A DNA stretch of 64,000 nucleotides from Facklamia languida CCUG 37842 (GCF_000245795.1 NZ_JH601133.1:1384994-1448993), one strand, 5' to 3'. Shown: positions 9,223-19,061, numbered from the stretch's first letter. The notes: generated by a model from the letters alone, not told the origin. Made by a program: numbers and translations.

Positions 9223-9324
9223 CTGGTGGTGTCGATCATCCATCTAATTAACTTTAATTTGATCGGTTCATGCTAAATAGAAGTGACTGGCTCTAAAAGC
9301 AGGTCGTAACGAATTGAAAATCCC

Positions 9325-9365
9325 AGGGACCGTCCTTCAAAGCCCAGCTTTGAAGGATGGTCCCT
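9325..9365. repeat. Short palindromic hairpin, related to the MITE-like repeat arm
   Basis: AGGGACCGTCCTTCAAAGC (9325-9343) and its near-perfect reverse complement (9347-9365) enclose a 3-base loop. There is no T-run, so it is a poor terminator. The arm resembles the side arm of the repeats near 41.2 kb, where GGGGACCGCCTTTCAAAGC is found. The rest of 9223-9500 holds nothing I can identify. Confidence 0.65.
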
Positions 9366-9501
9366 TAGATTATCCATTGGGGCTGGATGCTTTTTGATCT
9401 TTTATAAGGTAATCATGGACCAATAAGCCATTTTATTTGATCCATTCGGGAGATCGGATCCTTTCTCTTGGCCATTTATTTTGGTCTTTTCAAGCCGACT
9501 A

Positions 9502-9531
9502 TTGTTATTAGACCAATCTTTGAGTTATAAT
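9502..9531 (+). promoter_or_regulatory. Promoter of rel
   Basis: TTGTTA (9502-9507), an 18-base spacer and TATAAT (9526-9531) lie about 35 bases before the rel start codon. Confidence 0.5.
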
Positions 9532-9564
9532 ATTAGTTAAATTAAAAGTTTAGGGGGTGAGAGG

Positions 9565-11763
9565 ATGTCTAAGAATGAGGTCTTTACTGGACCGGAAGTC
9601 ATTGACTTATGTCGGACCTATATGAATGAGAAGAGTATTGAATTTGTTGAAAAGGCCTTGGAATTTGCGACTCAAGCCCATCAGGAACAAAGGCGACTCT
9701 CGGGAGAGGCCTATATTATTCACCCCATTCAGGTGGCCGGCATCTTAGCCAAGATGCGGCTAGACCCCGATACGGTGGCGACTGGTTTTCTTCATGATGT
9801 CGTCGAGGATACTGACTATACCCTCCAAGATATTACCGATCACTTCTCTGAAGCTGTGGCCTTTCTCGTGGATGGGGTCACCAAGTTGGGTAAGATTAAG
9901 TTCCAGAGTAAGGAAGAACAGTTGGCCGAGAACCACCGTAAGATGCTTCTGGCAATGGCCAAGGACATTCGGGTGGTCATGGTGAAGCTGGCGGACCGTT
10001 TGCATAATATGCGGACCCTCAAGTTCCAGAAACCCCATAAGCAATTGGAGAAGTCCCAAGAAGCGCTTGATATCTATGCTCCACTAGCGGAACGGATCGG
10101 GATGAGTGCCATTAAATGGGAATTAGAAGATATCGCCTTGCGCTATATCAACCCAGCCGCATACTATGATATTGTCCACAAAATGGACGCCAAGCGTGAT
10201 GAACGCGAAGCTTACATTCAAGTGGTGATCCAAGATATCCTATCTTCAGTCCAAGAGCTCAATATTGAAGCCGAGGTTTACGGGCGGCCAAAGCACCTTT
10301 ATTCGATTTATCGGAAGATGGTCGACCAGAATAAAGAATTTGATGATATCTATGACTTACTGGCTGTCCGGGTCCTAGTGGATTCCATTAAGGATTGTTA
10401 TGGTGTCTTAGGCTTAATCCATACCAAGTGGAAGCCCATGCCGGGTCGGTTTAAGGACTATATCGCCATGCCTAAGTCTAATATGTACCAGTCGATCCAC
10501 ACCACGGTCATTGGTCCTCAAGGTAAGCCAGTTGAAGTTCAAATTCGAACTCATTTCATGCATGAAGTCGCAGAGTATGGCTTGGCTGCCCACTGGGCTT
10601 ATAAGGAAGGCAAGGCGGGAGACAGGGAGCCGGTTGATAACATTCAAAAACAACTCAAGTGGTTCCGTGACCTAGTCGATTACCAGGATGATGCCGATGA
10701 TGCCAGCCAATTTATGGAATTTATCAAGGAAGATGTCTTTAAGGACCAGGTCTATATCTTTACCCCGCGAGGCGATGTCTTTGAATTACCCGCTGGATCG
10801 GGGCCGATTGACTTTGCTTACCATATCCATACTGAAATTGGGAACAAGACGATTGGGGCTAAGGTGAATGGCAATATCGTACCCCTCAATTACATCCTCA
10901 AGAATGGGGATATAGTGGAGATCTTGACCAATCCGAATTCAAATGGACCCAGTCGCGATTGGCTGAAATTCACCAAAACATCCAAAGCAAGAAATCGGAT
11001 CAAGCGCTACTTTAAATTACAAGAACGCGATCGTAACAGTGAACTCGGCCAACAGATGCTGGAAAAGGCTCTGAAAGAGAATGATACGAGTCTGAAGGCT
11101 GAATTAAAAGGCAACAAAGAAAAAGACCTACTTGACCGGTTTAATTTCTATCAGTTGACCGATTTATATGCAGCCATTGGCCTGGGCGAATTATCCATTC
11201 ATACCATTCTTTCTTATCTCAATATTCGCCAAGACAAGGAAGAGGAAAGTCTCAGAAGCAATGTCATCAATAAGGAAGTCACGGAAACACCTCCCAAGCG
11301 AACCAGTGTCCACGAAAGTGGGGTCGTTGTCGAGGGGGTTGACAACTTGATGATCCGCCTCAGCCGATGCTGCAATCCGGTGCCAGGGGATGAGATTATT
11401 GGTTATATTACGCGCGGACGGGGAATTTCGGTGCACCGTAAGGATTGTGCCAACCTGCGGTCCGAGCCGGACTTGAACCATCGAACCATTGATGTCCATT
11501 GGGAAAGTGATAACCAATTAGGGGATGACTACGAGACCGAAGTGGAAGTGATCGGTTTTGACCGGGCAGGATTATTTAATGATGTCTTGCATGTTGTCAA
11601 TCATACGGTCAAGAACTTGAAGCGAATTAATGGCAAGATCAACGATGAAAGCATCGCCACGATCACCTTGCGCTTAATGATCTCAAATACCCGTCAACTA
11701 GATGACTTGATGGTCAAATTAAAAAATGTCCCAGAAGTTTATGAAGTGAAACGGAAGATTTAG
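9565..11763 (+). CDS. rel: Bifunctional (p)ppGpp synthetase/hydrolase Rel
   Basis: A 732-residue long RelA/SpoT homolog that makes and degrades the alarmone (p)ppGpp during amino acid starvation. The HD hydrolase domain keeps H77-D78 and the ED pair (FLHDVVEDT), so hydrolysis should be active. The synthetase domain follows with GRPKHLYSIYRKM and PNSNGPSRDW lies in the linker after the TGS domain (about 400-465). A C-terminal ACT domain is near 655-730. The single long Rel with intact HD is the usual Firmicutes arrangement. It starts at ATG 9565 behind GGGGGTGAGAGG and is followed 11 bases later by dtd. Confidence 0.96.
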   Translation: MSKNEVFTGPEVIDLCRTYMNEKSIEFVEKALEFATQAHQEQRRLSGEAYIIHPIQVAGILAKMRLDPDTVATGFLHDVVEDTDYTLQDITDHFSEAVAFLVDGVTKLGKIKFQSKEEQLAENHRKMLLAMAKDIRVVMVKLADRLHNMRTLKFQKPHKQLEKSQEALDIYAPLAERIGMSAIKWELEDIALRYINPAAYYDIVHKMDAKRDEREAYIQVVIQDILSSVQELNIEAEVYGRPKHLYSIYRKMVDQNKEFDDIYDLLAVRVLVDSIKDCYGVLGLIHTKWKPMPGRFKDYIAMPKSNMYQSIHTTVIGPQGKPVEVQIRTHFMHEVAEYGLAAHWAYKEGKAGDREPVDNIQKQLKWFRDLVDYQDDADDASQFMEFIKEDVFKDQVYIFTPRGDVFELPAGSGPIDFAYHIHTEIGNKTIGAKVNGNIVPLNYILKNGDIVEILTNPNSNGPSRDWLKFTKTSKARNRIKRYFKLQERDRNSELGQQMLEKALKENDTSLKAELKGNKEKDLLDRFNFYQLTDLYAAIGLGELSIHTILSYLNIRQDKEEESLRSNVINKEVTETPPKRTSVHESGVVVEGVDNLMIRLSRCCNPVPGDEIIGYITRGRGISVHRKDCANLRSEPDLNHRTIDVHWESDNQLGDDYETEVEVIGFDRAGLFNDVLHVVNHTVKNLKRINGKINDESIATITLRLMISNTRQLDDLMVKLKNVPEVYEVKRKI

Positions 11764-11774
11764 GAGGATGATTC

Positions 11775-12227
11775 ATGCGTGTTGTGATCCAAAAGACCCG
11801 AGCGGCTAGCGTCTCAATTGAAGGGCAAGTAGTGGGTCAGATTGACCAAGGCTATGTCCTCTTAGTTGGCTTTACGCATGGTGACCAGGAGGAAGACTGT
11901 GATTATTGTGCAAAGAAGGTAGCCAAGATGCGACTCTTTGAAGATGAGGCAGGTAAGATCAATCGCTCACTCGACCAAGTGGGGGGATCCATTCTTTCGA
12001 TTAGTCAATTTACTCTCTATGCAGCCACTCGTAAGGGGAATCGACCTGGTTTTAGTCAAGCAGCGGATCCAGCGATCGCTCAAGACCTCTATGAATACTT
12101 CAACCAACAGCTAAGAAGCTATGGCTACCAAGTAGAAACAGGCCAGTTTGGAGCTGACATGTTGGTCCAGATTGCCAACGAGGGTCCGGTTACGATTCTC
12201 TTAGATTCAGTCGCCGACCGCCAGTAA
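11775..12227 (+). CDS. dtd: D-aminoacyl-tRNA deacylase
   Basis: A 150-residue enzyme that hydrolyses D-amino acids from tRNA. The core motifs SISQFTLYA (near residue 77) and EGPVTILLDS close to the C-terminus are present; the second is usually NGPVT, here EGPVT. It lies 11 bases after rel, the conserved rel-dtd pairing, and is followed by a strong terminator. Confidence 0.95.
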   Translation: MRVVIQKTRAASVSIEGQVVGQIDQGYVLLVGFTHGDQEEDCDYCAKKVAKMRLFEDEAGKINRSLDQVGGSILSISQFTLYAATRKGNRPGFSQAADPAIAQDLYEYFNQQLRSYGYQVETGQFGADMLVQIANEGPVTILLDSVADRQ

Positions 12228-12244
12228 TTCTTCATCAATTGCAT

Positions 12245-12284
12245 AAAAGAAGCGCCCCTGGATAGTCCAGGAGGCGCTTCTTTT
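12245..12284. terminator. Bidirectional terminator between dtd and the amidase gene
   Basis: AAAAGAAGCGCC, CCTGG-ATAGT-CCAGG and GGCGCTTCTTTT form a long stem with A-run and T-run at opposite ends, between convergent genes. Confidence 0.85.
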
Positions 12285-12302
12285 ACTGTGAAAGCTTGCA
12301 GG

Positions 12303-13706
12303 TTAGTTGGCGAGTGTTTGTACTTGTTGAAAGTAATTGACAATCCCATCACAGACACTATCAGTGAGTTCTTGTTGGTAATCTTCATCTCTGAGCTGGC
12401 TTAATTCTTCGTCATTTGAGATAAAGCCAAGTTCCAGGAGAAGAGAAGGGACTTGACTCTCACGCAGGATAAAGTAATTACCGAAAGCTACCCCGATATT
12501 GTTGAGATTGTGGTCGCGCAAGGAACTATTAAGGGTCTCAGCCAGATGTTCATCTTCCATATGATAGAAGTAGGTTGTGGTCCCGCTTAAGGTGGTATCC
12601 CAAGATGAGTCAAAGTGGATGGAAAGGAAAAGGTCGGGATCTTCCTGGTTGGCCTGGTTGGTCCGGTCTTCAAGGCTAACAAATTCATCCTGGTCACGAG
12701 TCAATGACACTTTTGCCCCTAGTGCCTCGAGAGTTTGCTTCAATTTCATGGCAATTGGGAGGGTGTAGTTCTTTTCATTGTCGGTCTGGTCGCTGGAAAG
12801 CGTACCCGGATCTTCTCCCCCATGACCTGGATCGATTAAAATGGTAGATTCCTTGAGGGTTTGGGCCTTGGGGAGGCTGCGATGGTTGATTGAATAGGAG
12901 GGTTCAAGGATACTGGAATATTTGAGGTAGCCTTGATTGCCATTATGATCTTGGACATGCACATATTCAATGCCGTCACTCCCGATGGTCATGTCTGCTT
13001 CTAAACGCTTAAATTCTTGCTTATAATCGGGCTGGTAGAGGTAACCTGAAGCCTGGTCTGCTTGGAGATAAAATGCTTCATTGGTCTGCATGTAGTAAAC
13101 CTTCTCAGCTAAAGCCTGACGTTCTTTCTGGTAGGCTGCTTGCGCTTGCGCTTGTTCCTCTTGGTCAGCTAACATTTCTTCAATCTTGGGGGTCGATTGA
13201 AGGCGGATGGCATCCAGAGGGACATAAGTCGGTTGACCTTGGTAGGTCAATTGCACCCAATTGCCTTGAATGGAATTAATCGAGATATAGGTTGCTGCTG
13301 GGACGGTTAAGGCCTGGTCTTCTTTCTTAGCCTTGGAAGGGTAGATCGAGGTGTCTTGGTCGAATTGAGCGGTCAGTTCCTGATCGGAAGGCAGGTCTGT
13401 TTGTTGGAGGAGGAAGTTGGGAATCCATCCTTCAATATTGCCGTCATACCGGACCTTGAACCAGCCTTCTTTCTCATTGAGGATGGCGACTTGTTGGTCC
13501 TTTTTGATGCTAGCTAGCCCCTTGGCATTCGTCTGGGCTTGTTGGCGGATGACAACTCCTGGCCGGTCAATCGTAAGGAGGCTATGTTGAGCCAGGTAGC
13601 CTAATCCAATTCCTGAAATAATTAAGATCAGCAAAGTAATCGCCAGCGGAATAAAAGGACTCAGCTGGGATTTTGACCACTTTCGATTTAATTCACTGAC
13701 ACGCAT
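12303..13706 (-). CDS. Membrane-anchored N-acetylmuramoyl-L-alanine amidase with SH3 domains
   Basis: A 467-residue cell wall hydrolase. A basic N-terminus and one membrane segment (about 16-40) would anchor it outside the cell. Two or three bacterial SH3 domains follow (about 45-270, for example EGWFKVRYDGNIEGWIP). The C-terminal zinc amidase_3 domain (about 285-465) shows LIDPGHGGEDPG, SIHFDSS and the catalytic Glu in LLLELGFISN. It would cut the stem peptide from MurNAc in peptidoglycan. ATG 13706 follows AGGGAGGGAG. It resembles B. subtilis YrvJ, which also lies close to dtd and hisS, an inference from context. Confidence 0.9.
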   Translation of the reverse strand: MRVSELNRKWSKSQLSPFIPLAITLLILIISGIGLGYLAQHSLLTIDRPGVVIRQQAQTNAKGLASIKKDQQVAILNEKEGWFKVRYDGNIEGWIPNFLLQQTDLPSDQELTAQFDQDTSIYPSKAKKEDQALTVPAATYISINSIQGNWVQLTYQGQPTYVPLDAIRLQSTPKIEEMLADQEEQAQAQAAYQKERQALAEKVYYMQTNEAFYLQADQASGYLYQPDYKQEFKRLEADMTIGSDGIEYVHVQDHNGNQGYLKYSSILEPSYSINHRSLPKAQTLKESTILIDPGHGGEDPGTLSSDQTDNEKNYTLPIAMKLKQTLEALGAKVSLTRDQDEFVSLEDRTNQANQEDPDLFLSIHFDSSWDTTLSGTTTYFYHMEDEHLAETLNSSLRDHNLNNIGVAFGNYFILRESQVPSLLLELGFISNDEELSQLRDEDYQQELTDSVCDGIVNYFQQVQTLAN

Positions 13707-13709
13707 AGA

Positions 13710-14115
13710 CTCCCTCCCTACTCATTCAATGATTCTCATTATATACATTTAGCGATCTTGAGACTATGTGCCTGGTAATTTGTTACACAATAGTAATTAA
13801 TATGAGATGATTCCTTAATGTAAAGATGGTATTTTATCTAAATTTTGGACGGACGAGGTTGACGGTCAAACCAGATCATACAGAATAAAGTGTATTTGAC
13901 TGATAAAAAGGTTATAAGAGTAATAAAGTATTTAGAACAAACTCGATTAATCACGCGGACCGGTCCTCTCGAATTGAGGATTAGGCTGTTTTCTTTATAT
14001 TTACTTTCGCATTCATTACCAGTGAATGATGATGGATCAAGCTAACGATTCAAGGAGTGATCGAGACCATGATCATTTGCCTTTGGCAAATCGATCGAAA
14101 GGATAACACAGTGAC
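13710..14115. other. Gene-free stretch upstream of the hisS leader
   Basis: About 400 bases with no convincing coding frame. Seen in it are a 10-bp palindrome GGACCGGTCC (near 13965), an inverted repeat CATTCA/TGAATG near 14010-14030, and a hairpin ATTTGCC-TTT-GGCAAAT at 14074-14090. No T-run follows any of them and I cannot assign a function. Confidence 0.4.
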
Positions 14116-14145
14116 TTGACAAACCCAGAGGCTTTCTAGTAATCT
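14116..14145 (+). promoter_or_regulatory. Promoter of the hisS-aspS leader
   Basis: A perfect TTGACA (14116-14121), an 18-base spacer and TAATCT (14140-14145) lie just upstream of the T-box leader. Confidence 0.6.
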
Positions 14146-14151
14146 AATGGC

Positions 14152-14357
14152 AATTAATAAATTCAATGAAGTAGCAAAAAAGGTTCAGCAAGCAACAGAG
14201 AGTGGCCAGGGGTGAAAGGTCACAGGCTGAATTGAAGACACTACGGAGAAGAATAATGAAAAGTTATTCCGTTCATCGCGTTAAGATGTGAGGTAACTTT
14301 GTTACAAAATTAGGTGGTACCACGTTTTTGACGTCCTAAGCGCAAGCTTAGGGCTTT
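14152..14357 (+). promoter_or_regulatory. T-box riboswitch (His) controlling hisS-aspS
   Basis: The leader has the stem I start AACAGAGAGTGG, a candidate His specifier codon CAC at 14239-14241 in GAAGACACTACGG, and the T-box sequence AGGTGGTACCACG near 14312-14324. A terminator CCTAAGC-GCAA-GCTTAGG followed by seven T (14333-14356) is the competing structure. Uncharged tRNA-His would pair with the specifier and T-box and allow readthrough into hisS. The specifier assignment is my reading and is less sure than the T-box itself. Confidence 0.9.
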
Positions 14358-14376
14358 TTTTATTAAGGAGGACAAG

Positions 14377-15696
14377 ATGATTCAACGAATAAAAGGAACA
14401 GAAGATATTTTGCCCCAAAGTGTTGATCGTTGGCAGTATGTCGAGGATCTGGCAAGAGACTTCTTTGACCAGTATTTATATCGAGAAATTCGGACGCCAC
14501 TCTTTGAGTCTTATGACTTATATGCACGTTCAGTCGGTGATTCAACCGACATTGTTTCGAAAGAAATGTATGACTTTATGGATAAGGGTGACCGTCATAA
14601 TGCCTTGCGACCAGAAGGCACAGCTGGGGTCGTGCGGGCCTATGTTGAGAATAAGTTGTTCGGTCCCGAACACCCTCAGCCCCTCAAGGTCTATTACATG
14701 GGCCCAATGTTTCGCTATGAACGGCCTCAAGCGGGGCGTCAGCGGCAATTTAACCAGTTAGGCGTGGAGATCTTCGGAAGCGATAATCCAGCGACGGATG
14801 TGGAAGCGATCTGCTTGGCCTGGGACTTCTTTAAGGAGTTAGGCCTAACCAATCTCTCCTTGCAGATCAATTCACTGGGTAAGCCAGCAGACCGCCAGGC
14901 TTACCGTGAAGCCTTAATTGCTTATTTGGAACCCCATTTATCAGAATTGAGTGAAGATTCGCAACGACGCTTGCATGAGAATCCCCTACGGGTTCTGGAT
15001 TCAAAAGACCCGCGTGACCATGCCTTCCTACCTCAAGCTCCCAGTATTCTGGATTACTTGTCTAGCGAGAGCCAAGCCCATTTTGACCAAGTTCAAGCCC
15101 TCTTAAAGGCCTTGGATATTCCCTATCAAGTCAATGATCGTGTGGTCCGGGGATTGGATTATTACCAAGACACCATCTTTGAGATCATGATTAATGATGA
15201 GACCATCGGCTCCCAGGCTACGATCTGTGGAGGGGGACGCTACGATGGCTTGGTTCAGTCCTTGGGAGGACCAGATAAGTCTGGCTTTGGCTTTGGGATT
15301 GGGATGGAACGGCTCTTAATTCTACTAGAAGCCCAAGGCATTGACCTGCCATCTTATGACCCGGTCGATGTATATGTCATGAATTTAAGCCCAGAGACCA
15401 ATGGATTGGCCTTGGAGGTCGTCACCGCAGCTAGAAGGGCCGGTTTGATTGCTGAGCGTGACTACTTAAATCGGTCAATGAAGTCTCAATTTAAGACATC
15501 CGATAAGTTAGGCAGTCAAGTGATTGTGACCCTGGGTGAGGAAGAATTAGCGAGTCGGCAGATCCCACTTAAGAATACCAAAACCCAGAAGCAGGAAAAG
15601 GTGGCTTTAGACGACTTAATCAAAGATTTTTATGGGATTTATCGGCGATTGACAGTGGATACCTCTGTCATTGATCAATATTTTAAAGGAGAATAG
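14377..15696 (+). CDS. hisS: Histidyl-tRNA synthetase
   Basis: A 439-residue class II synthetase that charges tRNA-His. It starts at ATG 14377 behind AAGGAGG. Seen are IKGTEDILP at the N-terminus, the motif 2 region [17 protein letters not shown], the histidine motifs [12 protein letters not shown] and GGGRYDGL, motif 3 [11 protein letters not shown], and the C-terminal anticodon-binding domain. It is the first gene of the hisS-aspS operon under the T-box leader; its stop overlaps an alternative GTG of aspS. Confidence 0.97.
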   Translation: MIQRIKGTEDILPQSVDRWQYVEDLARDFFDQYLYREIRTPLFESYDLYARSVGDSTDIVSKEMYDFMDKGDRHNALRPEGTAGVVRAYVENKLFGPEHPQPLKVYYMGPMFRYERPQAGRQRQFNQLGVEIFGSDNPATDVEAICLAWDFFKELGLTNLSLQINSLGKPADRQAYREALIAYLEPHLSELSEDSQRRLHENPLRVLDSKDPRDHAFLPQAPSILDYLSSESQAHFDQVQALLKALDIPYQVNDRVVRGLDYYQDTIFEIMINDETIGSQATICGGGRYDGLVQSLGGPDKSGFGFGIGMERLLILLEAQGIDLPSYDPVDVYVMNLSPETNGLALEVVTAARRAGLIAERDYLNRSMKSQFKTSDKLGSQVIVTLGEEELASRQIPLKNTKTQKQEKVALDDLIKDFYGIYRRLTVDTSVIDQYFKGE

Positions 15697-15698
15697 TG

Positions 15699-17486
15699 AT
15701 GGCTAAGAGAAGTGTATATTGTGGACAAGTGAGTGAGGCGTATGTTGGCCAGGAAGTGACCCTAAAGGGATGGGTGCAAAAGAGACGCGACCTGGGAGGC
15801 GTGATCTTTGTCGATTTACGGGACCGGGAAGGTTTTTGTCAAGTGGTCTTCAACCAAGAGTACCTATCTGAAGAGGACTTCAACCAGGCTGATAAATTAC
15901 GGTCTGAATACGTTATTGAAATCACTGGTAAACTGGACCACCGGGCCGAAGACCAGATTAATCCGAAGATCCCTACAGGTCACTATGAAGTCTATGCAAC
16001 TTCAATTATTCTGCATGCTAAGTCTAAGACCCCTGCGATCTATATTGAAGAAGAAATCGATAGTGATGAGGAAGTTCGTCTGAAGAACCGGATGCTAGAC
16101 TTGCGTCGTCCGCCCTTACAAGCAAATATCCGCCTGCGTCACACAGTGACCAAGACTATCCGGCGCTTCTTGGATGATCATGGCTTCATTGATATTGAGA
16201 CGCCCATGTTGACCAAGTCTACCCCTGAAGGGGCGCGTGATTATATCGTTCCAACTCGGCGTGAAGCAGGCAAGTTCTATGCCTTACCCCAATCGCCTCA
16301 GCTCTTCAAGCAGATCTTAATGGGAGCTGGCTTTGACCGCTACTATCAAATTGTCAAATGTTTCCGAGATGAGGACTTAAGAGGGGACCGCCAACCGGAA
16401 TTTACCCAGGTCGACTTGGAGACCAGCTTCTTGACCCAAGAAGAGATTCAAGCAGGGGTGGAGGCTATGTTGAAGGAAGTGGTTCAGGCGACACGGGGAC
16501 TGACCCTTGAAGATCCTTTCCCAACCATGACTTATGACCAAGCTATGGGTGAATATGGTTCTGATAAGCCAGATATTCGTTATGAAATGAAGTTGGTTGA
16601 CCTTTCAGACTTTGCTGGTAAGAGTGAATTTGGTGTCTTTAAGAATGCGATTAAGAATGGGGGACAAGTCAAGGCCATTAATCTCAAGGGCAAGGCCGAT
16701 GACTATACCCGTAAGACTGCTGATGACCTCTTCAATGTGGTGAAGCCATATGGTGCCAAGGGCTTAGCCTGGACCAAGGTCCTAGAAGAAGGCTTCAATG
16801 GTCCGATCGCCAAGTTCTTGTCGGAAGAAGACCAAGCTACGATTATGGCGGATTTGAATGCCCAAGTCGGTGACATCCTATTCTTTGTCGCAGACCAAGC
16901 CAGTGTAGTAGCCAATGCCCTAGGTGCCTTAAGAAGTCATCTGGCTAAAGTTCACCAGCTCTACGACCCAGAAGAATTAGCCTTTGTCTGGATTACGGAC
17001 TGGCCACTCTTCGAATATGATGAAGAAGAGCAACGCTATGTCGCGATGCACCATCCCTTTACTGCTCCACAAAATGACGATGTCCAAGTACTGAAGGAAG
17101 ATCCTGGTCATGCCAAGGCCAATGCTTATGATATTGTCCTCAATGGCTATGAAATTGGGGGCGGGTCCTTGCGGATCCATACCCGGGAGATGCAAGACCA
17201 GATGTTCGAATTACTTGGCTTCACACCGCAAGAAGCCGAAAAGCAATTTGGCTTCTTGTTGGACGCGCTCGATTATGGCTTCCCACCCCATGGTGGCTTG
17301 GCCCTAGGATTAGACCGTCTCGTTATGATTCTGGCCCAGGAGCCGAATATCCGGGAGGTCATTGCCTTTCCGAAGACTGGCCGTGGCCAAGACTTATTGA
17401 CCGATGCACCAAACTTTGTGGCTAAAGACCAGTTGGATGATTTACATCTGGCAGTTCGGATGCCAAAGAATGATCACTCGCATTAA
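15699..17486 (+). CDS. aspS: Aspartyl-tRNA synthetase
   Basis: A 595-residue bacterial-type class II synthetase. It has the N-terminal OB-fold anticodon domain ([20 protein letters not shown] is its core, 20 residues), the catalytic domain with [16 protein letters not shown], the inserted GAD domain typical of bacteria, and motif 3 [14 protein letters not shown] 15699 lies 2 bases after the hisS stop, behind AAAGGAG at 15685-15691; a GTG at 15696 is less well spaced. Bacterial AspRS of this length may be discriminating or not; there is no visible gatCAB in the window to judge. Confidence 0.96.
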   Translation: MAKRSVYCGQVSEAYVGQEVTLKGWVQKRRDLGGVIFVDLRDREGFCQVVFNQEYLSEEDFNQADKLRSEYVIEITGKLDHRAEDQINPKIPTGHYEVYATSIILHAKSKTPAIYIEEEIDSDEEVRLKNRMLDLRRPPLQANIRLRHTVTKTIRRFLDDHGFIDIETPMLTKSTPEGARDYIVPTRREAGKFYALPQSPQLFKQILMGAGFDRYYQIVKCFRDEDLRGDRQPEFTQVDLETSFLTQEEIQAGVEAMLKEVVQATRGLTLEDPFPTMTYDQAMGEYGSDKPDIRYEMKLVDLSDFAGKSEFGVFKNAIKNGGQVKAINLKGKADDYTRKTADDLFNVVKPYGAKGLAWTKVLEEGFNGPIAKFLSEEDQATIMADLNAQVGDILFFVADQASVVANALGALRSHLAKVHQLYDPEELAFVWITDWPLFEYDEEEQRYVAMHHPFTAPQNDDVQVLKEDPGHAKANAYDIVLNGYEIGGGSLRIHTREMQDQMFELLGFTPQEAEKQFGFLLDALDYGFPPHGGLALGLDRLVMILAQEPNIREVIAFPKTGRGQDLLTDAPNFVAKDQLDDLHLAVRMPKNDHSH

Positions 17487-17515
17487 GCCTAAAGCTGACT
17501 TATCAGATCTGCTAA

Positions 17516-17550
17516 CCCCCCCACAAGCGACAAGCTTGTGGGGGATTTTT
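17516..17550 (+). terminator. Terminator of hisS-aspS
   Basis: CCCCCCACAAGC-GACAA-GCTTGTGGGGG followed by ATTTTT is a strong intrinsic terminator 30 bases after aspS. Confidence 0.9.
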
Positions 17551-17703
17551 AGTGGCCATGCATGAAAGGATTGACTGCACGCTCAGCAATTATATTAAAA
17601 TCGTTTTTATAAAATTTATTGATAAATTATATAAATAAGGACAGGTCATGTGGTAAAGAGTAACAAACCAGTTGTTAATGTTTTAATAAGTGTCTTTTCT
17701 GCC

Positions 17704-17742
17704 GACTGTAAAACAGTCAGCAACCGGTCTTTGTGATATAAT
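17704..17742 (+). promoter_or_regulatory. Extended -10 promoter with a dyad operator, before the transglutaminase-like gene
   Basis: TGATATAAT (TATAAT 17737-17742) is an extended -10 element 30 bases before the start codon. No good -35 is present. In its place lies a perfect dyad GACTGT-AAA-ACAGTC at 17704-17718, just upstream of and partly in the -35 position. Such a site could bind an activator or repressor. The regulator is unknown. Confidence 0.5.
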
Positions 17743-17771
17743 GCACTTATTATCTTATAGGAGGCGAAGAA

Positions 17772-18911
17772 ATGACATTTTCTCGTTTTATGAAGCTCGT
17801 TTCGACTGTGGTATTAGGAGGCTCCTTATTGGTTAGCCCCTTAAGTCAGGTAGTTCAAGCGGAAGAATCTAGCCGGTCAGGTCATGTTGTGAATGAATTT
17901 GACTTATCGGACCACGAAGGTAAACAAGTCCGCTTATGGATTCCTTATGCCAAGTCAGACGATTACCAAACGATTTCCAATGTGGAAGTTGAATTTGATG
18001 AAAGTCAAGCAACCAGTGAAATCAATACCGATGAACACGGTAACGAAATCCTTTATATTGAATTTGCTGAGGATGCCAAGGAACGTAAAGTCACCTATTC
18101 CTTTGATGTGGAAAGAAAAGAAGTCCAACGACCAGAATTGGTTGAAGAAGGGGAAGTGGACGCTGAAGAATTTGCTGAATTCTTAGCACCCAACAGCATG
18201 ATGCCAACAGACGGTGAAGTCAAGGAATTAGCGGAAGAGATTACCGCAGGCAAGGAAACCGTACTCGACAAGGCGAAAGCGATCTACGATTGGATCTATG
18301 ACAACATGGAACGTAACAACGACGTGGTGGGATGCGGCCTAGGCGATGTGAAGCAATTATTGGTCGACCTTGATGGTAAATGTACCGATATTCACTCTGT
18401 CTTCATTTCCCTCGCACGTTCTGTCGGAATTCCTGCCCGTGAAGTCTTTGGGGTTCGTCTTGCCAAGGAAGACCAAGCAGATGAGACCAAGGGACAACAC
18501 TGCTGGGCAGAATTCTACCTTCCTGGTACAGGTTGGGTAGCTGTTGATATCGCCGATGTTCTCAAATTGATCTTAAATGATGAATTAGAGAAAGATAGCG
18601 AAGAAGCCCTTGCATTAAAAGACTATTACTGGGGGAACTTAGATCCCTACCGTGTAGGCCTATCAACCGGTCGTGATCTCGTCTTAGTTCCTGAACAAGA
18701 AGAAGGGCCGCTCAATAACTTTGGTTATCCTTATGCCGAAGTCGACGGAGTGGGCTTAGACTGCTACGATCCTGAAGCCTTCACCTATACTTATACCTTT
18801 GAAGCCTTATCCAGCGAAGATGAAGCTGATCAAGCAAGTGAAGAAGAAGAAGCAGAAGAAGCGGAAGAAGCGGAAGAAACAGAAGAAGCGGAAGAAACAG
18901 TCGAAGAGTAA
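17772..18911 (+). CDS. Secreted transglutaminase-like protein with acidic repeat tail
   Basis: A 379-residue exported protein. A signal peptide (residues 1-30, ending VVQA) leads to a beta-rich region, then a transglutaminase/protease-like domain with the expected Cys-His-Asp triad: C204 in GKCTDIHSVF, H243 in QHCWAEFY and D259 in GWVAVDIAD. The tail (about 349-379) is a low-complexity run of EEA and EET repeats. No LPXTG motif or lipobox is seen, so it may be released or held by charge. It starts at ATG 17772 behind AGGAGG and is a single-gene unit. Substrate unknown. Confidence 0.8.
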   Translation: MTFSRFMKLVSTVVLGGSLLVSPLSQVVQAEESSRSGHVVNEFDLSDHEGKQVRLWIPYAKSDDYQTISNVEVEFDESQATSEINTDEHGNEILYIEFAEDAKERKVTYSFDVERKEVQRPELVEEGEVDAEEFAEFLAPNSMMPTDGEVKELAEEITAGKETVLDKAKAIYDWIYDNMERNNDVVGCGLGDVKQLLVDLDGKCTDIHSVFISLARSVGIPAREVFGVRLAKEDQADETKGQHCWAEFYLPGTGWVAVDIADVLKLILNDELEKDSEEALALKDYYWGNLDPYRVGLSTGRDLVLVPEQEEGPLNNFGYPYAEVDGVGLDCYDPEAFTYTYTFEALSSEDEADQASEEEEAEEAEEAEETEEAEETVEE

Positions 18912-18921
18912 AATAAAAGAT

Positions 18922-18950
18922 AAAAGAGGACCTGCGGGTTCTCTTTTTTT
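18922..18950 (+). terminator. Terminator of the transglutaminase-like gene
   Basis: AAAAGAGGACC-TGC-GGGTTCTC followed by seven T. The loop core GACCTGCGGGT also occurs in the terminator at 53711-53743. Confidence 0.8.
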
Positions 18951-18952
18951 AG

Positions 18953-18968
18953 TGTGATATATATCACA
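18953..18968 (+). promoter_or_regulatory. ArcR/Crp-Fnr-type operator upstream of arcA
   Basis: TGTGATATATATCACA is a perfect 16-bp palindrome of the Crp/Fnr class (TGTGA-N6-TCACA). It lies 94 bases before the arcA start codon. The cluster encodes its own Crp/Fnr regulator (ArcR), whose relatives in staphylococci bind this form of site. A weak -10-like TTTAGT at 18995-19000 would put the site near the usual class II activator position; this last step is inference. Confidence 0.75.
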
Positions 18969-19061
18969 GTCTGACTGTGCGGTATTGGGGGATCTTTAGT
19001 GACCAATTAGACCGCAAGCACTGAATGAAAGGGGTATCATTAAGGGAAAGGAGGAATGACA

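Noticed and set aside
9325-9365. Intrinsic terminator for deoC
   Set aside because: The stem is strong but there is no T-run on either side; its likeness to the repeat arm fits better.
17551-17700. 6S RNA next to aspS, as in Bacillus
   Set aside because: I could not find the closed-open-closed hairpin pattern of 6S RNA; the region is AT-rich with no clear structure.
18840-18908. CRISPR-like or minisatellite repeat
   Set aside because: The GAAGAAGCG-type triplet repeats are in frame and encode the acidic tail of the exported protein.
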